The notes below the pieces were generated by a model, which was given only the letters and a program-made list of their open reading frames with translations, searched no databases and had not been told where the DNA came from. From Gordonia sp. SID5947 (lineage in GTDB: Bacteria; Actinomycetota; Actinomycetes; Mycobacteriales; Mycobacteriaceae), in NCBI RefSeq assembly GCF_009862785.1, contig NZ_WWHU01000001.1, positions 4,947,470 to 5,011,469 of the forward strand: a DNA stretch of 64,000 nt. Reading direction: 5' to 3'. Below, in pieces: positions 1-8,614 of this stretch. Numbering within the stretch: position 1 is the first letter of the stretch; each line of letters opens with the position of its first letter. Position numbers and translations under genes: made by a program.

Positions 1-59
1 AGGACCGGGCCGGCGACGGTGGCTGCGATTGCGGCGGTGCCGGGGGAGGTGAGGGACAT
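1..59 (-). CDS. 5' end of an unidentified gene leaving the window
   Basis: An ATG on the minus strand at 59-57 follows an AGGAG-like ribosome site (the complement of tctcct at 65-70) at good spacing. It opens a frame beginning MSLTSPGTAAIAATV that runs off the left edge with no stop. Nineteen residues are too few to name a family. The Ala/Thr-rich start is compatible with either a soluble enzyme or a leader into a membrane segment. It points away from the RidA-like gene, so any shared transcript would come from the right. Confidence 0.45.
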   Translation of the reverse strand, partial: MSLTSPGTAAIAATVAGPV

Positions 60-110
60 GGTGATTCTCCTGAATCGTGAGGGGGTGGGTGATCTCGATA
101 CGGCGGCTCG

Positions 111-184
111 CTGCGCTCGCTGCCTACTCGATCGGCGGGTGGGCGGCCTGCGCTCGCTGCCTACTCGATCGGCGGGTGGGCGGC
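111..184. repeat. 37-bp tandem direct repeat, two perfect copies
   Basis: Copies at 111-147 and 148-184 are identical and abut. Together with the TCTCGATACGG string at 93-103 they resemble a GC-rich intergenic element that recurs in altered form at 50758-50801 and, on the other strand, at 63485-63546. The element sits between two minus-strand genes and codes for nothing I can support. Confidence 0.75.
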
Positions 185-233
185 TTGGTGTACGCCGGCG
201 GCGGCGGGAGGGGAGTGGAACCGCAAGCAGGTG

Positions 234-641
234 TCAGCGGCCTGCTTGCGCGGTGATCTCGACGGCGAGACCGGGGAAGGCAAGGCCGGTGACGCCGACG
301 AGCGCGGCGGGCGGTGTCGCGCCGTGCGCGTCGAGCCGCTCGGTGAGGGCCTCGTAGGCGGCGAGGGTGGCCGGGATGTCGGTGGTGTAGATGGTGAGCG
401 AGAAGATGTCGGCCAAGGTCATCTCGACGTGTGAGAGGAGCTGTTCGATGTGATGCAGCGCCAGCGAGAGTTGGGCCGCGACATCACCTTCGTGGAGTAC
501 GCGCCCGTCGTCGTCGACGGAGGCCTGACCCGCGATGGTGAACACCTCGCGTGGGGCAGGTCGCAACTGGGCGTGATCGAACCGGAAGGGTGCATTCCAC
601 GACGACGGGTTGATCCGGGTGGTGGTGGCTGGTGTGCTCAT
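234..641 (-). CDS. RidA/YjgF-family protein lacking the catalytic arginine
   Basis: The 135-residue length and the fold signature (N-terminal FTIAGQASVDDDG, central Asp-Ile-Phe-Ser-Leu-Thr, C-terminal PGLAVEITA) place it in the Rid superfamily of small trimeric cytosolic proteins. RidA itself hydrolyses reactive enamines and imines made by PLP enzymes, using an arginine near residue 105. Here the matching stretch reads PPAALVG, with Ala where Arg is expected. It therefore probably belongs to one of the Rid subgroups without deaminase activity, or has another activity. It lies downstream of the PfkB kinase and aldolase genes on the same strand, with a 101-bp gap that carries two palindromes, so it may have its own promoter. 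Confidence 0.88.
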   Translation of the reverse strand: MSTPATTTRINPSSWNAPFRFDHAQLRPAPREVFTIAGQASVDDDGRVLHEGDVAAQLSLALHHIEQLLSHVEMTLADIFSLTIYTTDIPATLAAYEALTERLDAHGATPPAALVGVTGLAFPGLAVEITAQAGR

Positions 642-678
642 GACTTCGAGACTGACTCGTGCACAAGCCGATTCCCAT

Positions 679-716
679 CCCCGATATCGGGGGAGTTGGC
701 AACCCAGATTTCTGGG
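679..716. promoter_or_regulatory. Two adjacent palindromes in front of the RidA-like gene
   Basis: CCCCGATATCGGGG at 679-692 is a perfect 14-bp palindrome, and CCCAGA-TT-TCTGGG at 703-716 is a second dyad 24 bp away. They lie between the end of the PfkB gene and the start of the Rid gene, both minus strand. Paired dyads two to three helical turns apart suggest a repressor operator. A transcript-end hairpin pair is the alternative, although no T-run follows. Confidence 0.4.
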
Positions 717-742
717 GGTCGTGCGATCGGTCGACGCGAGCG

Positions 743-1642
743 TCAGGCCACGATCGACTCCCAGGTGAAATCACCGTGGTCGCTGCCCAATCCGGTCGCG
801 ACGATCCCGGCAACGGCACACCCGATCTCGGCGGCGGCGAGCAGTCCCAGATCGTGGCCGCGCGCCGCGAGGAAGCCTGCCGAGAAGGAGTCGCCGCATC
901 CGCTGGTGTCCACCACGGTCACGTCGCGGGCGCGTGCGTGTGCGGCGTCGTCGGCGGTCACCACGTGGGCGCCGTCGGCCCCGGCGGTGGCCGCCACGCA
1001 GAGGACGCCGCGATCGATGAGGCGGCGGCACGCGGTGATGAGGTCCGTCTCACCGGTGAACCCGCAGACCTGATCGTCGTTGGGGAGGAGGTAATCGAGT
1101 TGTGGCAGAACGGGTTCGATCCACGCGAGCAGACCCGGGTCGCCGTCGGCGAGGATATCGGCGGAGATGGTGGTACCGGTGGCGCGGATGTCGGCGAGCA
1201 ACGGGGCGAGTTCTGGCGGGTTGAGGAGCTCCGGTGCGCCGATGTGGACATGGTCCACCCCGGTCAGGAATTCGAACGGTGCGTTGCCCAGTGGGTACGC
1301 GAGGTTGGCGCCCGGCAGATGCAGTGCGGGGCGGTCGCCGTTGCTGCGGATCGGCAACATGCTCATCGACGTCGGCTGGTCGACCGTGAGGAGATGGTCG
1401 GTGTTGACGCCTCGGCGATTGAGCATCGTGGTCAGCAGATCGCCTGGGTCGTCGGCGCCGACCGCTCCCACGGTATAGACCTCCACGCCCAATTTGGCGA
1501 GAGTGATCGCAGTGCCCCCCGCCGGACCGGCAGGTGACATCCGAATGTTGCGCACCAGGGCCGCGCCCTGGCCGTCGGGGATCTCGTCCACCGGCTGCGC
1601 GAGTACGTCGAGAACGTGGGCGCCGAACGTCGCCACTCTCAT
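743..1642 (-). CDS. PfkB-family carbohydrate kinase
   Basis: A ribokinase-fold ATP-dependent sugar or nucleoside kinase of 299 residues, the usual length. The N-terminal substrate lid carries SPAGPAGGTAITLAKLG. The C-terminal PfkB signature 2 appears as DTSGCGDSFSAG from residue 245, with Asp251 as the predicted catalytic base, and the family's usual TGAG is SGCG here. The start overlaps the stop of the upstream class II aldolase by four bases (ATGA), so the two are almost certainly translated together. A kinase plus class II aldolase suggests a pathway in which a sugar is phosphorylated and then split in a retro-aldol step. The substrate cannot be read from sequence. Confidence 0.9.
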   Translation of the reverse strand: MRVATFGAHVLDVLAQPVDEIPDGQGAALVRNIRMSPAGPAGGTAITLAKLGVEVYTVGAVGADDPGDLLTTMLNRRGVNTDHLLTVDQPTSMSMLPIRSNGDRPALHLPGANLAYPLGNAPFEFLTGVDHVHIGAPELLNPPELAPLLADIRATGTTISADILADGDPGLLAWIEPVLPQLDYLLPNDDQVCGFTGETDLITACRRLIDRGVLCVAATAGADGAHVVTADDAAHARARDVTVVDTSGCGDSFSAGFLAARGHDLGLLAAAEIGCAVAGIVATGLGSDHGDFTWESIVA

Positions 1643-2295
1643 GAATTCCTCCCGGGAAACGGTGAGTACTGCCGACGGGTCGCGGTGACCACGACATCGA
1701 CGATGTCGTCGTGGCTGAGGGTCGCCGGTGGGGCGACCGCTGCCGAACGCAGGTACATCTCGGCCAGCCAGTCCACGAGTTCGATTCGGTCACAGGCCGA
1801 ATCGAGGTCGTCGCCGTATGCGACGGAACCGTGGTTGCGCATGAGGGCGGCCGTGCGATCGATCAGCGCGGCGGCCACCGCGTCACCGAGTTCGCGACTG
1901 CCGAACACCGCGTACGGCGCCACCCGGATCGTGCCGCCGATCAGTGCGGCCGTGTAGTGGACGACGGGCAGTTCGTCGACGATGTTGGCCGCGGCGATCG
2001 AGGCGATCGGATGGGCGTGGGCGACCGCGGCGGCCGACGTGTGGTGATAGACGTCGAGGTGGATGCGAAGTTCCGAAGTCGGCCGAAAAGGGGTGTCCTC
2101 CACAACCGTTCCGTCGAGGTCGACCGCGACCATCTGTTCGGGGGTGACATCGGCGAGCCGGCATCCGGATGGGGTGAGGAGGACGTGGTCGTCCACCCGG
2201 GTCGAGACGTTCCCCCCGGTGCCATGGGTCATCCCCGCGCGGGCCAGTCGGTGGGCAGCGGCGGCGAGCGCCGCGCGTTCCTCGGAGAAGCGCAC
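1639..2295 (-). CDS. Class II aldolase/adducin-family protein (fuculose-phosphate aldolase type)
   Basis: A zinc-dependent aldolase or epimerase of 218 residues from the chosen GTG at 2295. The glycine-rich phosphate loop GTGGNVS lies at 25-31. The predicted catalytic Glu75 lies in SELR, and the zinc ligands are His93 and His95 (HAHP) and His155 (MRNHGS), exactly as in L-fuculose-1-phosphate aldolase. The frame is open further upstream, but the extra residues look unlike the family and would overlap the divergent gene at 2408. It is the first gene of the aldolase-PfkB-Rid cluster. Ribulose-phosphate epimerases share the fold, so aldol cleavage is likely but not proven. Confidence 0.87.
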   Translation of the reverse strand: MRFSEERAALAAAAHRLARAGMTHGTGGNVSTRVDDHVLLTPSGCRLADVTPEQMVAVDLDGTVVEDTPFRPTSELRIHLDVYHHTSAAAVAHAHPIASIAAANIVDELPVVHYTAALIGGTIRVAPYAVFGSRELGDAVAAALIDRTAALMRNHGSVAYGDDLDSACDRIELVDWLAEMYLRSAAVAPPATLSHDDIVDVVVTATRRQYSPFPGRNS

Positions 2296-2407
2296 GTCCG
2301 AGAGATTACGCGGTGTCGTCCGAACAGACGAACCGCCGTGATCGTGGAACCTGCGGGGCGGTAGCAGCGTCCAATTGCCAATCAGACCCGTCGGATGGAG
2401 CTCTTTC

Positions 2408-3061
2408 ATGCAAGGCACGCACCTCGCAGATCTGCGTGGTCTCGTCAGGGCCCGATTGATCCCCGGCTTCACCGGGCTCGTCGAGATCGAGGCGGACGCG
2501 CGGGACTGGGCCGAGGATGTCGGCGAGTCGCCCGACGACGCTGTCGTCGAGGTCCGCCGGCTCTGGGACGATCGGGCGCAAGCACAGCGGCAGTGGACCG
2601 ACACCGGCGACTACGCGCGGCTGCGTGCCGCGTTCGACGATCTCGACGCGGCCGGGGTGCTGGCACGGATGAACTTCTCGTGCTGTGGTCGATGCGCCAC
2701 GCAGCAGATCGACCGGGAACGAACCCCGGACCCCGACGGTGACGACTGGTACGGGTTCCGCGAATGGGCCTACGTTTTCTTTCACGAGCAGGACGCCGAA
2801 CGGCTGGCCGACGACGAAGCCGTCCTGTACCTGGGCTACAGCGCTTTTCGACCGCACCCCACGTTGCCGGCGGCGCTGCTCGACGCGATGTCGGCGGGCG
2901 ACTCCGAAGCCGAGCACGCCGCGTACGAACGAACCGAGACGCTGCTGGTCCAACAGATCGTCGAGACCCTACGCCGGCGCGGACTCGAGGTGGTCTGGTC
3001 TGGCTCACGGCATGAGCGGATCGCCGTGAACATCACCGCGTGGCGAAAACCGCTCCCGTGA
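2408..3061 (+). CDS. Conserved hypothetical protein, DUF6891-like
   Basis: A soluble acidic protein of 217 residues starting at the ATG after a GGAG site at 2396-2399. No membrane segment or signal peptide is present. The most distinctive spot is a cysteine cluster FSCCGRCAT near residue 95, followed by a Trp/Tyr/Phe-rich stretch (DDWYGFREWAYVFFHEQD) and YLGYSAF. This pattern fits my memory of the DUF6891 family, whose function is unknown. The three clustered cysteines could bind metal. It is divergent from the aldolase operon and convergent with the serine hydrolase. Confidence 0.6.
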   Translation: MQGTHLADLRGLVRARLIPGFTGLVEIEADARDWAEDVGESPDDAVVEVRRLWDDRAQAQRQWTDTGDYARLRAAFDDLDAAGVLARMNFSCCGRCATQQIDRERTPDPDGDDWYGFREWAYVFFHEQDAERLADDEAVLYLGYSAFRPHPTLPAALLDAMSAGDSEAEHAAYERTETLLVQQIVETLRRRGLEVVWSGSRHERIAVNITAWRKPLP

Positions 3062-3065
3062 GACC

Positions 3066-4268
3066 TCAGTCGATGGCTCGGTATACGACTGTCTCGAAGT
3101 CCAGGTAGGCGTCGTAGGCGGTCGGATCGACGAACGGGAAGATCTGTGTCGCCCAGAATCCGCCGATCTTGGTGCGTCGATCGATCCAGTAGTAGAGATT
3201 GGCCAACCCGGCCCAGGAGAGCGATCCCGCCGGTCGTCCCGTGGGCGCATCCTCGTCGTTGATCAGAAAGCTGAGACCCCACGACTTCGGAACACCGGGG
3301 AAGAAGTCCACGTCATGCGACAACGCCGGGATCACACCGGGCAGCTTGGTCACCGTGAGGTCACCGATCTGGTTCCGTCCCGCCTCGACGATCGTCTCGG
3401 GGCGCAGAATCTGCTCGCCGGAGTCGGAAAGACCGTCGTTGAGCCACATCCGGATGAACGCGATGTAGTCGCGCACAGTGGAGTAGAGGCCCTGCCCGCC
3501 CATCTGTACCTCAGGATCGTCGGGCATCTTCCACTTGTGGTTCGGTGACAGCGAGTCGTCCGGCGCGCGGTGGTGCAACACGGCGCGCCGACGCGCCAGG
3601 TCGTCGGTGAGGTCGAACGACGTGTCGGACATACCGAGTGGGCTGAACAGGTGCTCGGACATCACGTCTCCCAGGCGATGACCGGTGACGCCCTCGATGA
3701 CGCGTCCGGCCCAGTCCATGCTGCTGCCGTACTCCCAGCGCGTGCCGGGATCGAACAACAGCGGAGTCGAGATCGACTCGATCGTGGCGCTGATAACGGC
3801 CGGGACGCCGTGGTCCCGGGTCAGCCGCCGGTAATCCTGATTGAAGAAGTCGTAGCCGAAACCGGCTGTGTGGGTGAGTAACTGACGCATCGTCACATCG
3901 GACGCCGGGGGCCGCAGCCGAAGACTTCCGTCGTCGGCGAACCCGTCGAGCACCTGGATGTCTCGCAGCCGGGGAGCGTACTCCTTGGCCGGGGCGTCGA
4001 GGTCGAGCAGGCCGCGTTCGACGAGTTGCAGGGCGACGGTTGCGGTGATCGCCTTGGTCGCCGAGAACATGGCGAAGACGGTGTCGGTCGTCATCGGATC
4101 GGTACCGTCGATGGCCCGCACCCCCGCCGCGGCCAGGGTGAGAGTCGCTTTGTCGGTGGTCACGCCCGCGACCACGCCGGGTACGCGAGGCGAACCCGTG
4201 ACCGCGGCATCGATCGCGGTACGTACCGCGCTCTCCACGTTTCGTGAATCGATGCTGCGTGGACCCAT
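3066..4268 (-). CDS. Serine hydrolase of the beta-lactamase/class VIII esterase family
   Basis: This 400-residue protein has the penicillin-binding-protein fold. The nucleophile motif SxxK is Ser69-Ala-Thr-Lys72, and the second motif is Tyr180-Gly-Ser in place of Tyr-x-Asn. The region LSWAGLANLYYWID near the C-terminus takes the place of the KTG strand motif, as in family VIII carboxylesterases such as EstB. No signal peptide is visible, so it is probably cytoplasmic and acts on esters and not on peptidoglycan. The start ATG at 4268 has weak upstream ribosome signals. It sits 34 bp downstream of the aminotransferase gene and may be co-transcribed with it. Confidence 0.88.
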   Translation of the reverse strand: MGPRSIDSRNVESAVRTAIDAAVTGSPRVPGVVAGVTTDKATLTLAAAGVRAIDGTDPMTTDTVFAMFSATKAITATVALQLVERGLLDLDAPAKEYAPRLRDIQVLDGFADDGSLRLRPPASDVTMRQLLTHTAGFGYDFFNQDYRRLTRDHGVPAVISATIESISTPLLFDPGTRWEYGSSMDWAGRVIEGVTGHRLGDVMSEHLFSPLGMSDTSFDLTDDLARRRAVLHHRAPDDSLSPNHKWKMPDDPEVQMGGQGLYSTVRDYIAFIRMWLNDGLSDSGEQILRPETIVEAGRNQIGDLTVTKLPGVIPALSHDVDFFPGVPKSWGLSFLINDEDAPTGRPAGSLSWAGLANLYYWIDRRTKIGGFWATQIFPFVDPTAYDAYLDFETVVYRAID

Positions 4269-4302
4269 GCTGTCATCCTCCTCGATGCGCTGACGGACTG
4301 TC

Positions 4303-5487
4303 TCAGGCCGGTGTCCGGAGCGTACCCATGAACTCGCCGAGCCTGCGCACTCCCTCGGTCAACTCGTCGGTCGACGCCGCGTACGACAACCGGACGTGGT
4401 CGTCGGCCGTGTGATGGCCGAAATCCTTTCCCGGGGTGAGGGACACGTGTACCTCGCGTAGCGCGCGATCGCAGAACTCCGACGACGTGAGTCCGGTCGC
4501 CGAGACATCGAGATAGACGTAGAAGGCGCCATCGGGTACCACCGGGACATCGAGGCCGATCCGGGCCAGGCCGTCGATGACCAGGTCGCGGCGGATCCGG
4601 AACTCCTCGCGACGGGCCTCGCTCAACGCCAGCGATTCGTCGGTGAAGCACTCGAGGGCGGCATACTGCGCCGGCGTCGGCGGGCAGATGTAGTAGTTCT
4701 GCGCGAGCCGTTCCAGTACCGGGACCAGTTCGTCTGGCACCACGCACCATCCCAGGCGCCAACCGGTCATTCCGAAGTACTTGGAGAAGCTGTTGATCAC
4801 GACGGCACCTGGGTCCGCGCCCAGGATGCTCGTCGGGTGGGCGCCGTCGGGACCGGGATCGGCGAGGCCGAGGTAGATCTCGTCGACGATGCGCCATCCG
4901 CCGCGGTCGGCTACATCGGCGCAGATACGGACCAACTCGTCATATGGCACCGACGTGCCGGTCGGATTGGATGGCGACGCGACCATCACGCCGCGTGTGT
5001 GCTCGCCCCAGGCGCCTTCGACCAGGTCGGCGGTGAGCTGGAACCGGGTCGCCGGGCTGGTGGGTATCAGACGTACCCGCGCTCCGAAACTCTCGGCGAA
5101 CTGTCGATTGCAGGGATATGAGGGATCGGCCACCAACACCTCGTCACCTGGGTCGACCAGTGCCGCGCAACTCAACAGCAGCGCCGCGGAGGCGCCGGAT
5201 GTCACGACCACGCGCCGCGGATCGACGTCCACGCCGAAACGGGTCCCGCAGAACCCGGCGATGGCCGAGCGCAGTTCGGGTAGCCCGAGCGCCCCGGTGT
5301 AGGTCAGCGGCCTGCCGTCGGCCAGCGCACGGATCGCGGCGAGAAAAGCGGGCGGTGCACCGAAGTCGGGCTCGCCGATACTCAATTTCACGACGTCGTG
5401 ACCGGCGGCCTCGAGTTCGGCGGCCCGCTTTCCGAACTCCATCGCGTAGAACGGCGCGACGGCCTCGGCGCGCTGGGAGATCCTCAT
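4303..5487 (-). CDS. PLP-dependent class I/II aminotransferase
   Basis: A fold-type I aminotransferase of 394 residues, typical of the AspC/alanine transaminase group. Recognisable points are SIGEPDFG at 36-43, the SPSNPTG loop with Asn near 174, Asp202 that holds the pyridine nitrogen, Tyr205, and the Schiff-base lysine Lys236 in SFSKYFGMTGWRLGW. A C-terminal arginine for the substrate carboxylate is seen in DHVRLSYA. The amino donor cannot be told from sequence. It is the first gene of a two-gene unit with the serine hydrolase, and the preceding aldo/keto reductase on the same strand is 70 bp away. Confidence 0.92.
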   Translation of the reverse strand: MRISQRAEAVAPFYAMEFGKRAAELEAAGHDVVKLSIGEPDFGAPPAFLAAIRALADGRPLTYTGALGLPELRSAIAGFCGTRFGVDVDPRRVVVTSGASAALLLSCAALVDPGDEVLVADPSYPCNRQFAESFGARVRLIPTSPATRFQLTADLVEGAWGEHTRGVMVASPSNPTGTSVPYDELVRICADVADRGGWRIVDEIYLGLADPGPDGAHPTSILGADPGAVVINSFSKYFGMTGWRLGWCVVPDELVPVLERLAQNYYICPPTPAQYAALECFTDESLALSEARREEFRIRRDLVIDGLARIGLDVPVVPDGAFYVYLDVSATGLTSSEFCDRALREVHVSLTPGKDFGHHTADDHVRLSYAASTDELTEGVRRLGEFMGTLRTPA

Positions 5488-5557
5488 GGGGTCATTGTGA
5501 GCCCAGCGACCGAGGTCGTGTGACGCGGGCGTGTCGTTCTCGGTTTTCGCAGCCGGG

Positions 5558-6394
5558 TCAGCTCTCCGGGATGTAGTTGAACTCGTCCGGATCGGGTCCG
5601 CGACGGCGGTCCTTGTTCAGGCCGTCGATGGCGGCGACGTCTTCCACAGACAGTTCGAAATCGAAGAGGGCGAAGTTCTCCTCGACACGTGAGCGGGTCA
5701 CCGACTTGGGGAACACGATGTCGCCCCGCTGGATGTGCCAGCGCAAGGTGACCTGAGCCGTGGTGCGATTCTTCTCCTGTGCGATCTTGACCAGCACCGG
5801 GTCGTCGAGGACGTCGCCCTGGGCGATCGGCGACCACGCCTCGGTGGCGATGTCGTGCTCGGAGTTGAAAGCGCGCAAGGCGTTCTGGGTCAGGTATGGA
5901 TGGACCTCGATCTGGTTGACCGCGGGGACCACATCGGTTTCGGCGAACAACCGCTCGAGATGAGCGCGCTGGAAGTTGGAGACGCCGATGGCTCGCGCCT
6001 TGCCGTCGCCGTGGAACTTCTCGAGTGCTCGCCACGTCTCCACGAAGTCGCCGACACCGGGGAGTGGCCAGTGGATCAGGAACAGGTCGATCTGTTCGAG
6101 ACCGAGGTCGGTCAACGTCTGATCGGCGGCCGCCAATGCGTCGTCGTAGGCATGGAAGCCGTTGTTCAGTTTGCTGGTGATGAACACGTCGCGGCGATCG
6201 AGCCCGGACGCGGCGAGAGCGGCGCCCACGCCCTTCTCGTTCCCGTACATCTCGGCGGTGTCGATGTGGCGATAGCCGACCTCGAGTGCGGTCAGCGTCG
6301 CCGCCTCGGTCTCTTCCGGCGGGATCTGGAAAACGCCGAAACCGAGCTGGGGAATCTGCACACCGTTGTTGAGAGTGATTGTGGGAACCGACAT
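5558..6394 (-). CDS. Aldo/keto reductase (2,5-diketo-gluconate reductase type)
   Basis: A TIM-barrel NADPH-dependent carbonyl reductase of 278 residues. The complete catalytic tetrad is visible: Asp45, Tyr50 (DTAEMYGNE), Lys75 and His108 (LFLIHWP). The NADPH site shows GVSNFQ and the C-terminal SVTRSRVEEN, whose Lys/Ser/Arg set favours NADP(H). This is the AKR5-like group common in actinobacteria, used for aldehyde and keto-sugar detoxification. It follows the quinone oxidoreductase-like gene on the same strand, and the 54-bp gap between them contains a short direct repeat. Confidence 0.93.
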   Translation of the reverse strand: MSVPTITLNNGVQIPQLGFGVFQIPPEETEAATLTALEVGYRHIDTAEMYGNEKGVGAALAASGLDRRDVFITSKLNNGFHAYDDALAAADQTLTDLGLEQIDLFLIHWPLPGVGDFVETWRALEKFHGDGKARAIGVSNFQRAHLERLFAETDVVPAVNQIEVHPYLTQNALRAFNSEHDIATEAWSPIAQGDVLDDPVLVKIAQEKNRTTAQVTLRWHIQRGDIVFPKSVTRSRVEENFALFDFELSVEDVAAIDGLNKDRRRGPDPDEFNYIPES

Positions 6395-6405
6395 TCGGCT
6401 ACTTC

Positions 6406-6437
6406 CTTTCGGTTGGGTCAGACTTTCGGTTGGGTCA
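6406..6437. repeat. 15-bp direct repeat ahead of the aldo/keto reductase gene
   Basis: The string CTTTCGGTTGGGTCA occurs at 6406-6420 and again at 6423-6437, separated by two bases. It lies in the short gap between two minus-strand oxidoreductase genes, just upstream of the reductase start. It could be a small duplication or a direct-repeat binding site at a 17-bp period. Confidence 0.55.
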
Positions 6438-6448
6438 CGGCAGTGGGG

Positions 6449-7378
6449 TCAGGGCAACAGGATGAACTTGCCCCGCGGATGTGCGTGTTCGAGTTCGACA
6501 AGTGCGGAAGCGGCGTCGGCGAGCGGAAAGGTCGCCGCCACCTCCGTCAGCAGCGTTCCCGCCGCGGCGCCGGCGATGAGATCGTCGACCGCTTCGGCGC
6601 GATGTCGTCTGCTTTCCGGGGTGCTTCCGTTCACCAGGACGATTCCGTCGGCGGCGCGGCCGAAGGCGGCGATGCTGACGATCTTGCCGGGGTTGTCGAC
6701 GAGTGCCAGGGAGGCGTCGATCGCCTCGTCGTTGCCCACGGTGTCGATCACGGCGGTGATCGGCGTCGACGTGGCTGCTTCGACGCGGTCGAGGAGTCCC
6801 TCGCCGTAGGACACGGGGACGGCGCCGAGTGCGCGCACGAACCGGTGGTTGGCGGGGCTCGCGGTGGCGATGACGGTTGCACCCGCCTGTACCGCCAATT
6901 GCACGGCGATCGCGCCGACCGCGCCCGAACCACCGTGGACGAGGACGACGTCTGACTCGGTCAGGCCGGCGGTACGCACGGCGTCGGCCGCGGTGACCCC
7001 GACCAGGAGCAGGCCGCCCGCCCGCTCGACGTCGAGCGCGGCGGGGCGTGGACGCACCGCACGGACATCGGCGAGCACGCTGTCGGCATATGCGCCGGAT
7101 GCGGGATAGACGATCACCTCGTCACCCACCGCGAAGGGGTCGGCGATGTCGCCGACGGCGGTCACCGTGCCGGCCATCTCGTACCCGATGGGCATCGGCA
7201 GTTTCGACGCATCGCTCCCGGTTTGACCGCGCACGGACTTGATGTCGACCGGATTCATCCCGATGGCCCGGGTCTGCACGACCACCTGACCCGGCGCGGG
7301 AGCCGGGATCTGGTGGTCGACGTACTCGAGTACATCGGCAGGGTCGCCGTAGGCGGTCGCGATGAATCTCTTGGCCAT
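6449..7378 (-). CDS. MDR-family NADPH:quinone oxidoreductase-like protein
   Basis: A medium-chain dehydrogenase/reductase of 309 residues starting at the ATG that gives MAKRFIATAYG. The N-terminal GroES-like domain lacks zinc ligands, and the Rossmann motif VHGGSGAVGAIAVQLA is the quinone reductase form. The protein should reduce quinones or alpha,beta-unsaturated carbonyls with NADPH in the cytosol. The frame stays open upstream of this start, but those residues overlap a noncoding GC-rich stretch and are not family-like. With the aldo/keto reductase downstream it forms a carbonyl-detoxification pair. Confidence 0.9.
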   Translation of the reverse strand: MAKRFIATAYGDPADVLEYVDHQIPAPAPGQVVVQTRAIGMNPVDIKSVRGQTGSDASKLPMPIGYEMAGTVTAVGDIADPFAVGDEVIVYPASGAYADSVLADVRAVRPRPAALDVERAGGLLLVGVTAADAVRTAGLTESDVVLVHGGSGAVGAIAVQLAVQAGATVIATASPANHRFVRALGAVPVSYGEGLLDRVEAATSTPITAVIDTVGNDEAIDASLALVDNPGKIVSIAAFGRAADGIVLVNGSTPESRRHRAEAVDDLIAGAAAGTLLTEVAATFPLADAASALVELEHAHPRGKFILLP

Positions 7379-7535
7379 GTCTGGTTCAAGGGTACGGCCA
7401 GGGGCGAGTATTCCGATGCGACGATGTCGGAGCCGTGCGCTGGGGCCTGTGGACGTCTTTTCCGGCGGATCTCCGCACACAGAGCGCGGACGCGTCACCT
7501 GCAGGGACGCGCATACGCGCCGACGGACCGGGGAC

Positions 7536-8009
7536 CTACTGGCGAAACCACGCCGCCGGGTCGTCCCGGAGGGCGTGCTCGATGCGCAACCGCGACGTCT
7601 CGGCGAGCTCGGCGGGTAGGTCGTCCACGGGGAACCAGGTGACGTCGGTGTTCTCGTCATCTGCCGCATGTGGCTCGCCACCCACATGGCGCGCGAGGAA
7701 GCAGATGTCGAGGTACCGGGAGTGATCCCCGTTCGGGTACACGATCATCGGCGTCACGTCCACGCTGGTCAGGCGTATCAGCTCGGCCTGCACCCCGGTC
7801 TCTTCGGCGATCTCGCGAAGTACCGCCCGTGCGGGTTCTTCGCCGGGTTCGAGGACGCCAGAGACCACCGCCCATTCACGGGTGTCCGCGCGGTGGGTCA
7901 GCAGGATGCGTCCGGTCGCGTCGAGAACCACCGCGCTGACCCCGGACAGCCAGAGAGGTTCGTGTCCGACATGGCGGCGGAGGTCACGGATGAAATCTGG
8001 GATGGGCAC
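7536..8009 (-). CDS. Nudix hydrolase
   Basis: A 157-residue protein from the GTG at 8009. Residues 51-73 match the Nudix box GX5EX7REUXEEXGU in full, including REIAEETG for Mg2+ binding, so it should hydrolyse a nucleoside diphosphate linked to another moiety. The preceding strand carries WLSGVSAVVLD and the C-terminal part a WFPVDDLP motif, typical of the MutT/ADP-ribose group with broad substrates. The upstream in-frame extension lacks family features and was not used. It is divergent from the gene at 8129, with about 120 bp between them. Confidence 0.9.
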   Translation of the reverse strand: MPIPDFIRDLRRHVGHEPLWLSGVSAVVLDATGRILLTHRADTREWAVVSGVLEPGEEPARAVLREIAEETGVQAELIRLTSVDVTPMIVYPNGDHSRYLDICFLARHVGGEPHAADDENTDVTWFPVDDLPAELAETSRLRIEHALRDDPAAWFRQ

Positions 8010-8128
8010 AGGGCCATCCTGCCAAGGCGACCACCGGTTTGCGTTCGGACGGAGGGCGGGAGTCTGCCCGGCGGTCCCTGTCGGTGGTCGGTGATTCACT
8101 GTCGCCATACCGACCACAGGAGGTGCCC

Positions 8129-8614
8129 GTGAGCGCGCAGCAACCAGATCCCCATCCGGACATGCACGGAACGGCGTCGGACCCCGCCGGCGCGTCCCCT
8201 GCCATGACGTGGCACGCGATGGAACGGTGGCTCGTGGAATCGATGGGGGAGATGCCGCGCGCCGCCATCCTGGACATCGGTCCGGCCGGGGGTCCGATCG
8301 ATGACACCGAGGACGTCGAATGCGCGCAGATCCAATCGCTGAGCTCGGAGACGTTCCTGCTCCGGCTCTCCACCGTGGTCATGTCGGCACCTCTGCTCGC
8401 GTCGTTCAGTGTGCCGCGCAGCGCGCTCGACACCTGGTTCTACGACGACGTGTTCGACGAGTGCACCCACGGGTACCTGATGAGTCGTTCTCGTCGCCGC
8501 GTCGCCGAGATCGGCGTCGCGTGGTTCCGGGACCGTTGCGGCTGCGCTTCGCCCGCCGCTCTCGGCTGCTCGTACACCGAGCCGACGCGGCTCCCGCACA
8601 CGGAGCCGCGGTGA
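8129..8614 (+). CDS. Hypothetical protein, possibly a TY-Chap/YbjN-like fold
   Basis: This protein has 161 residues from a GTG preceded by a strong CAGGAGGTG site at 8117-8125. It is soluble, with no signal peptide. The order WLVESM, then a short strand with AQIQ, then SSETFLLRL, resembles the small alpha/beta fold seen in YbjN and TY-Chap proteins, but the match is weak. The C-terminus is Arg- and Cys-rich (RDRCGCASPAALGC). The stop codon forms the loop of a 14-bp hairpin, so transcription probably ends here. Confidence 0.6.
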   Translation: MSAQQPDPHPDMHGTASDPAGASPAMTWHAMERWLVESMGEMPRAAILDIGPAGGPIDDTEDVECAQIQSLSSETFLLRLSTVVMSAPLLASFSVPRSALDTWFYDDVFDECTHGYLMSRSRRRVAEIGVAWFRDRCGCASPAALGCSYTEPTRLPHTEPR

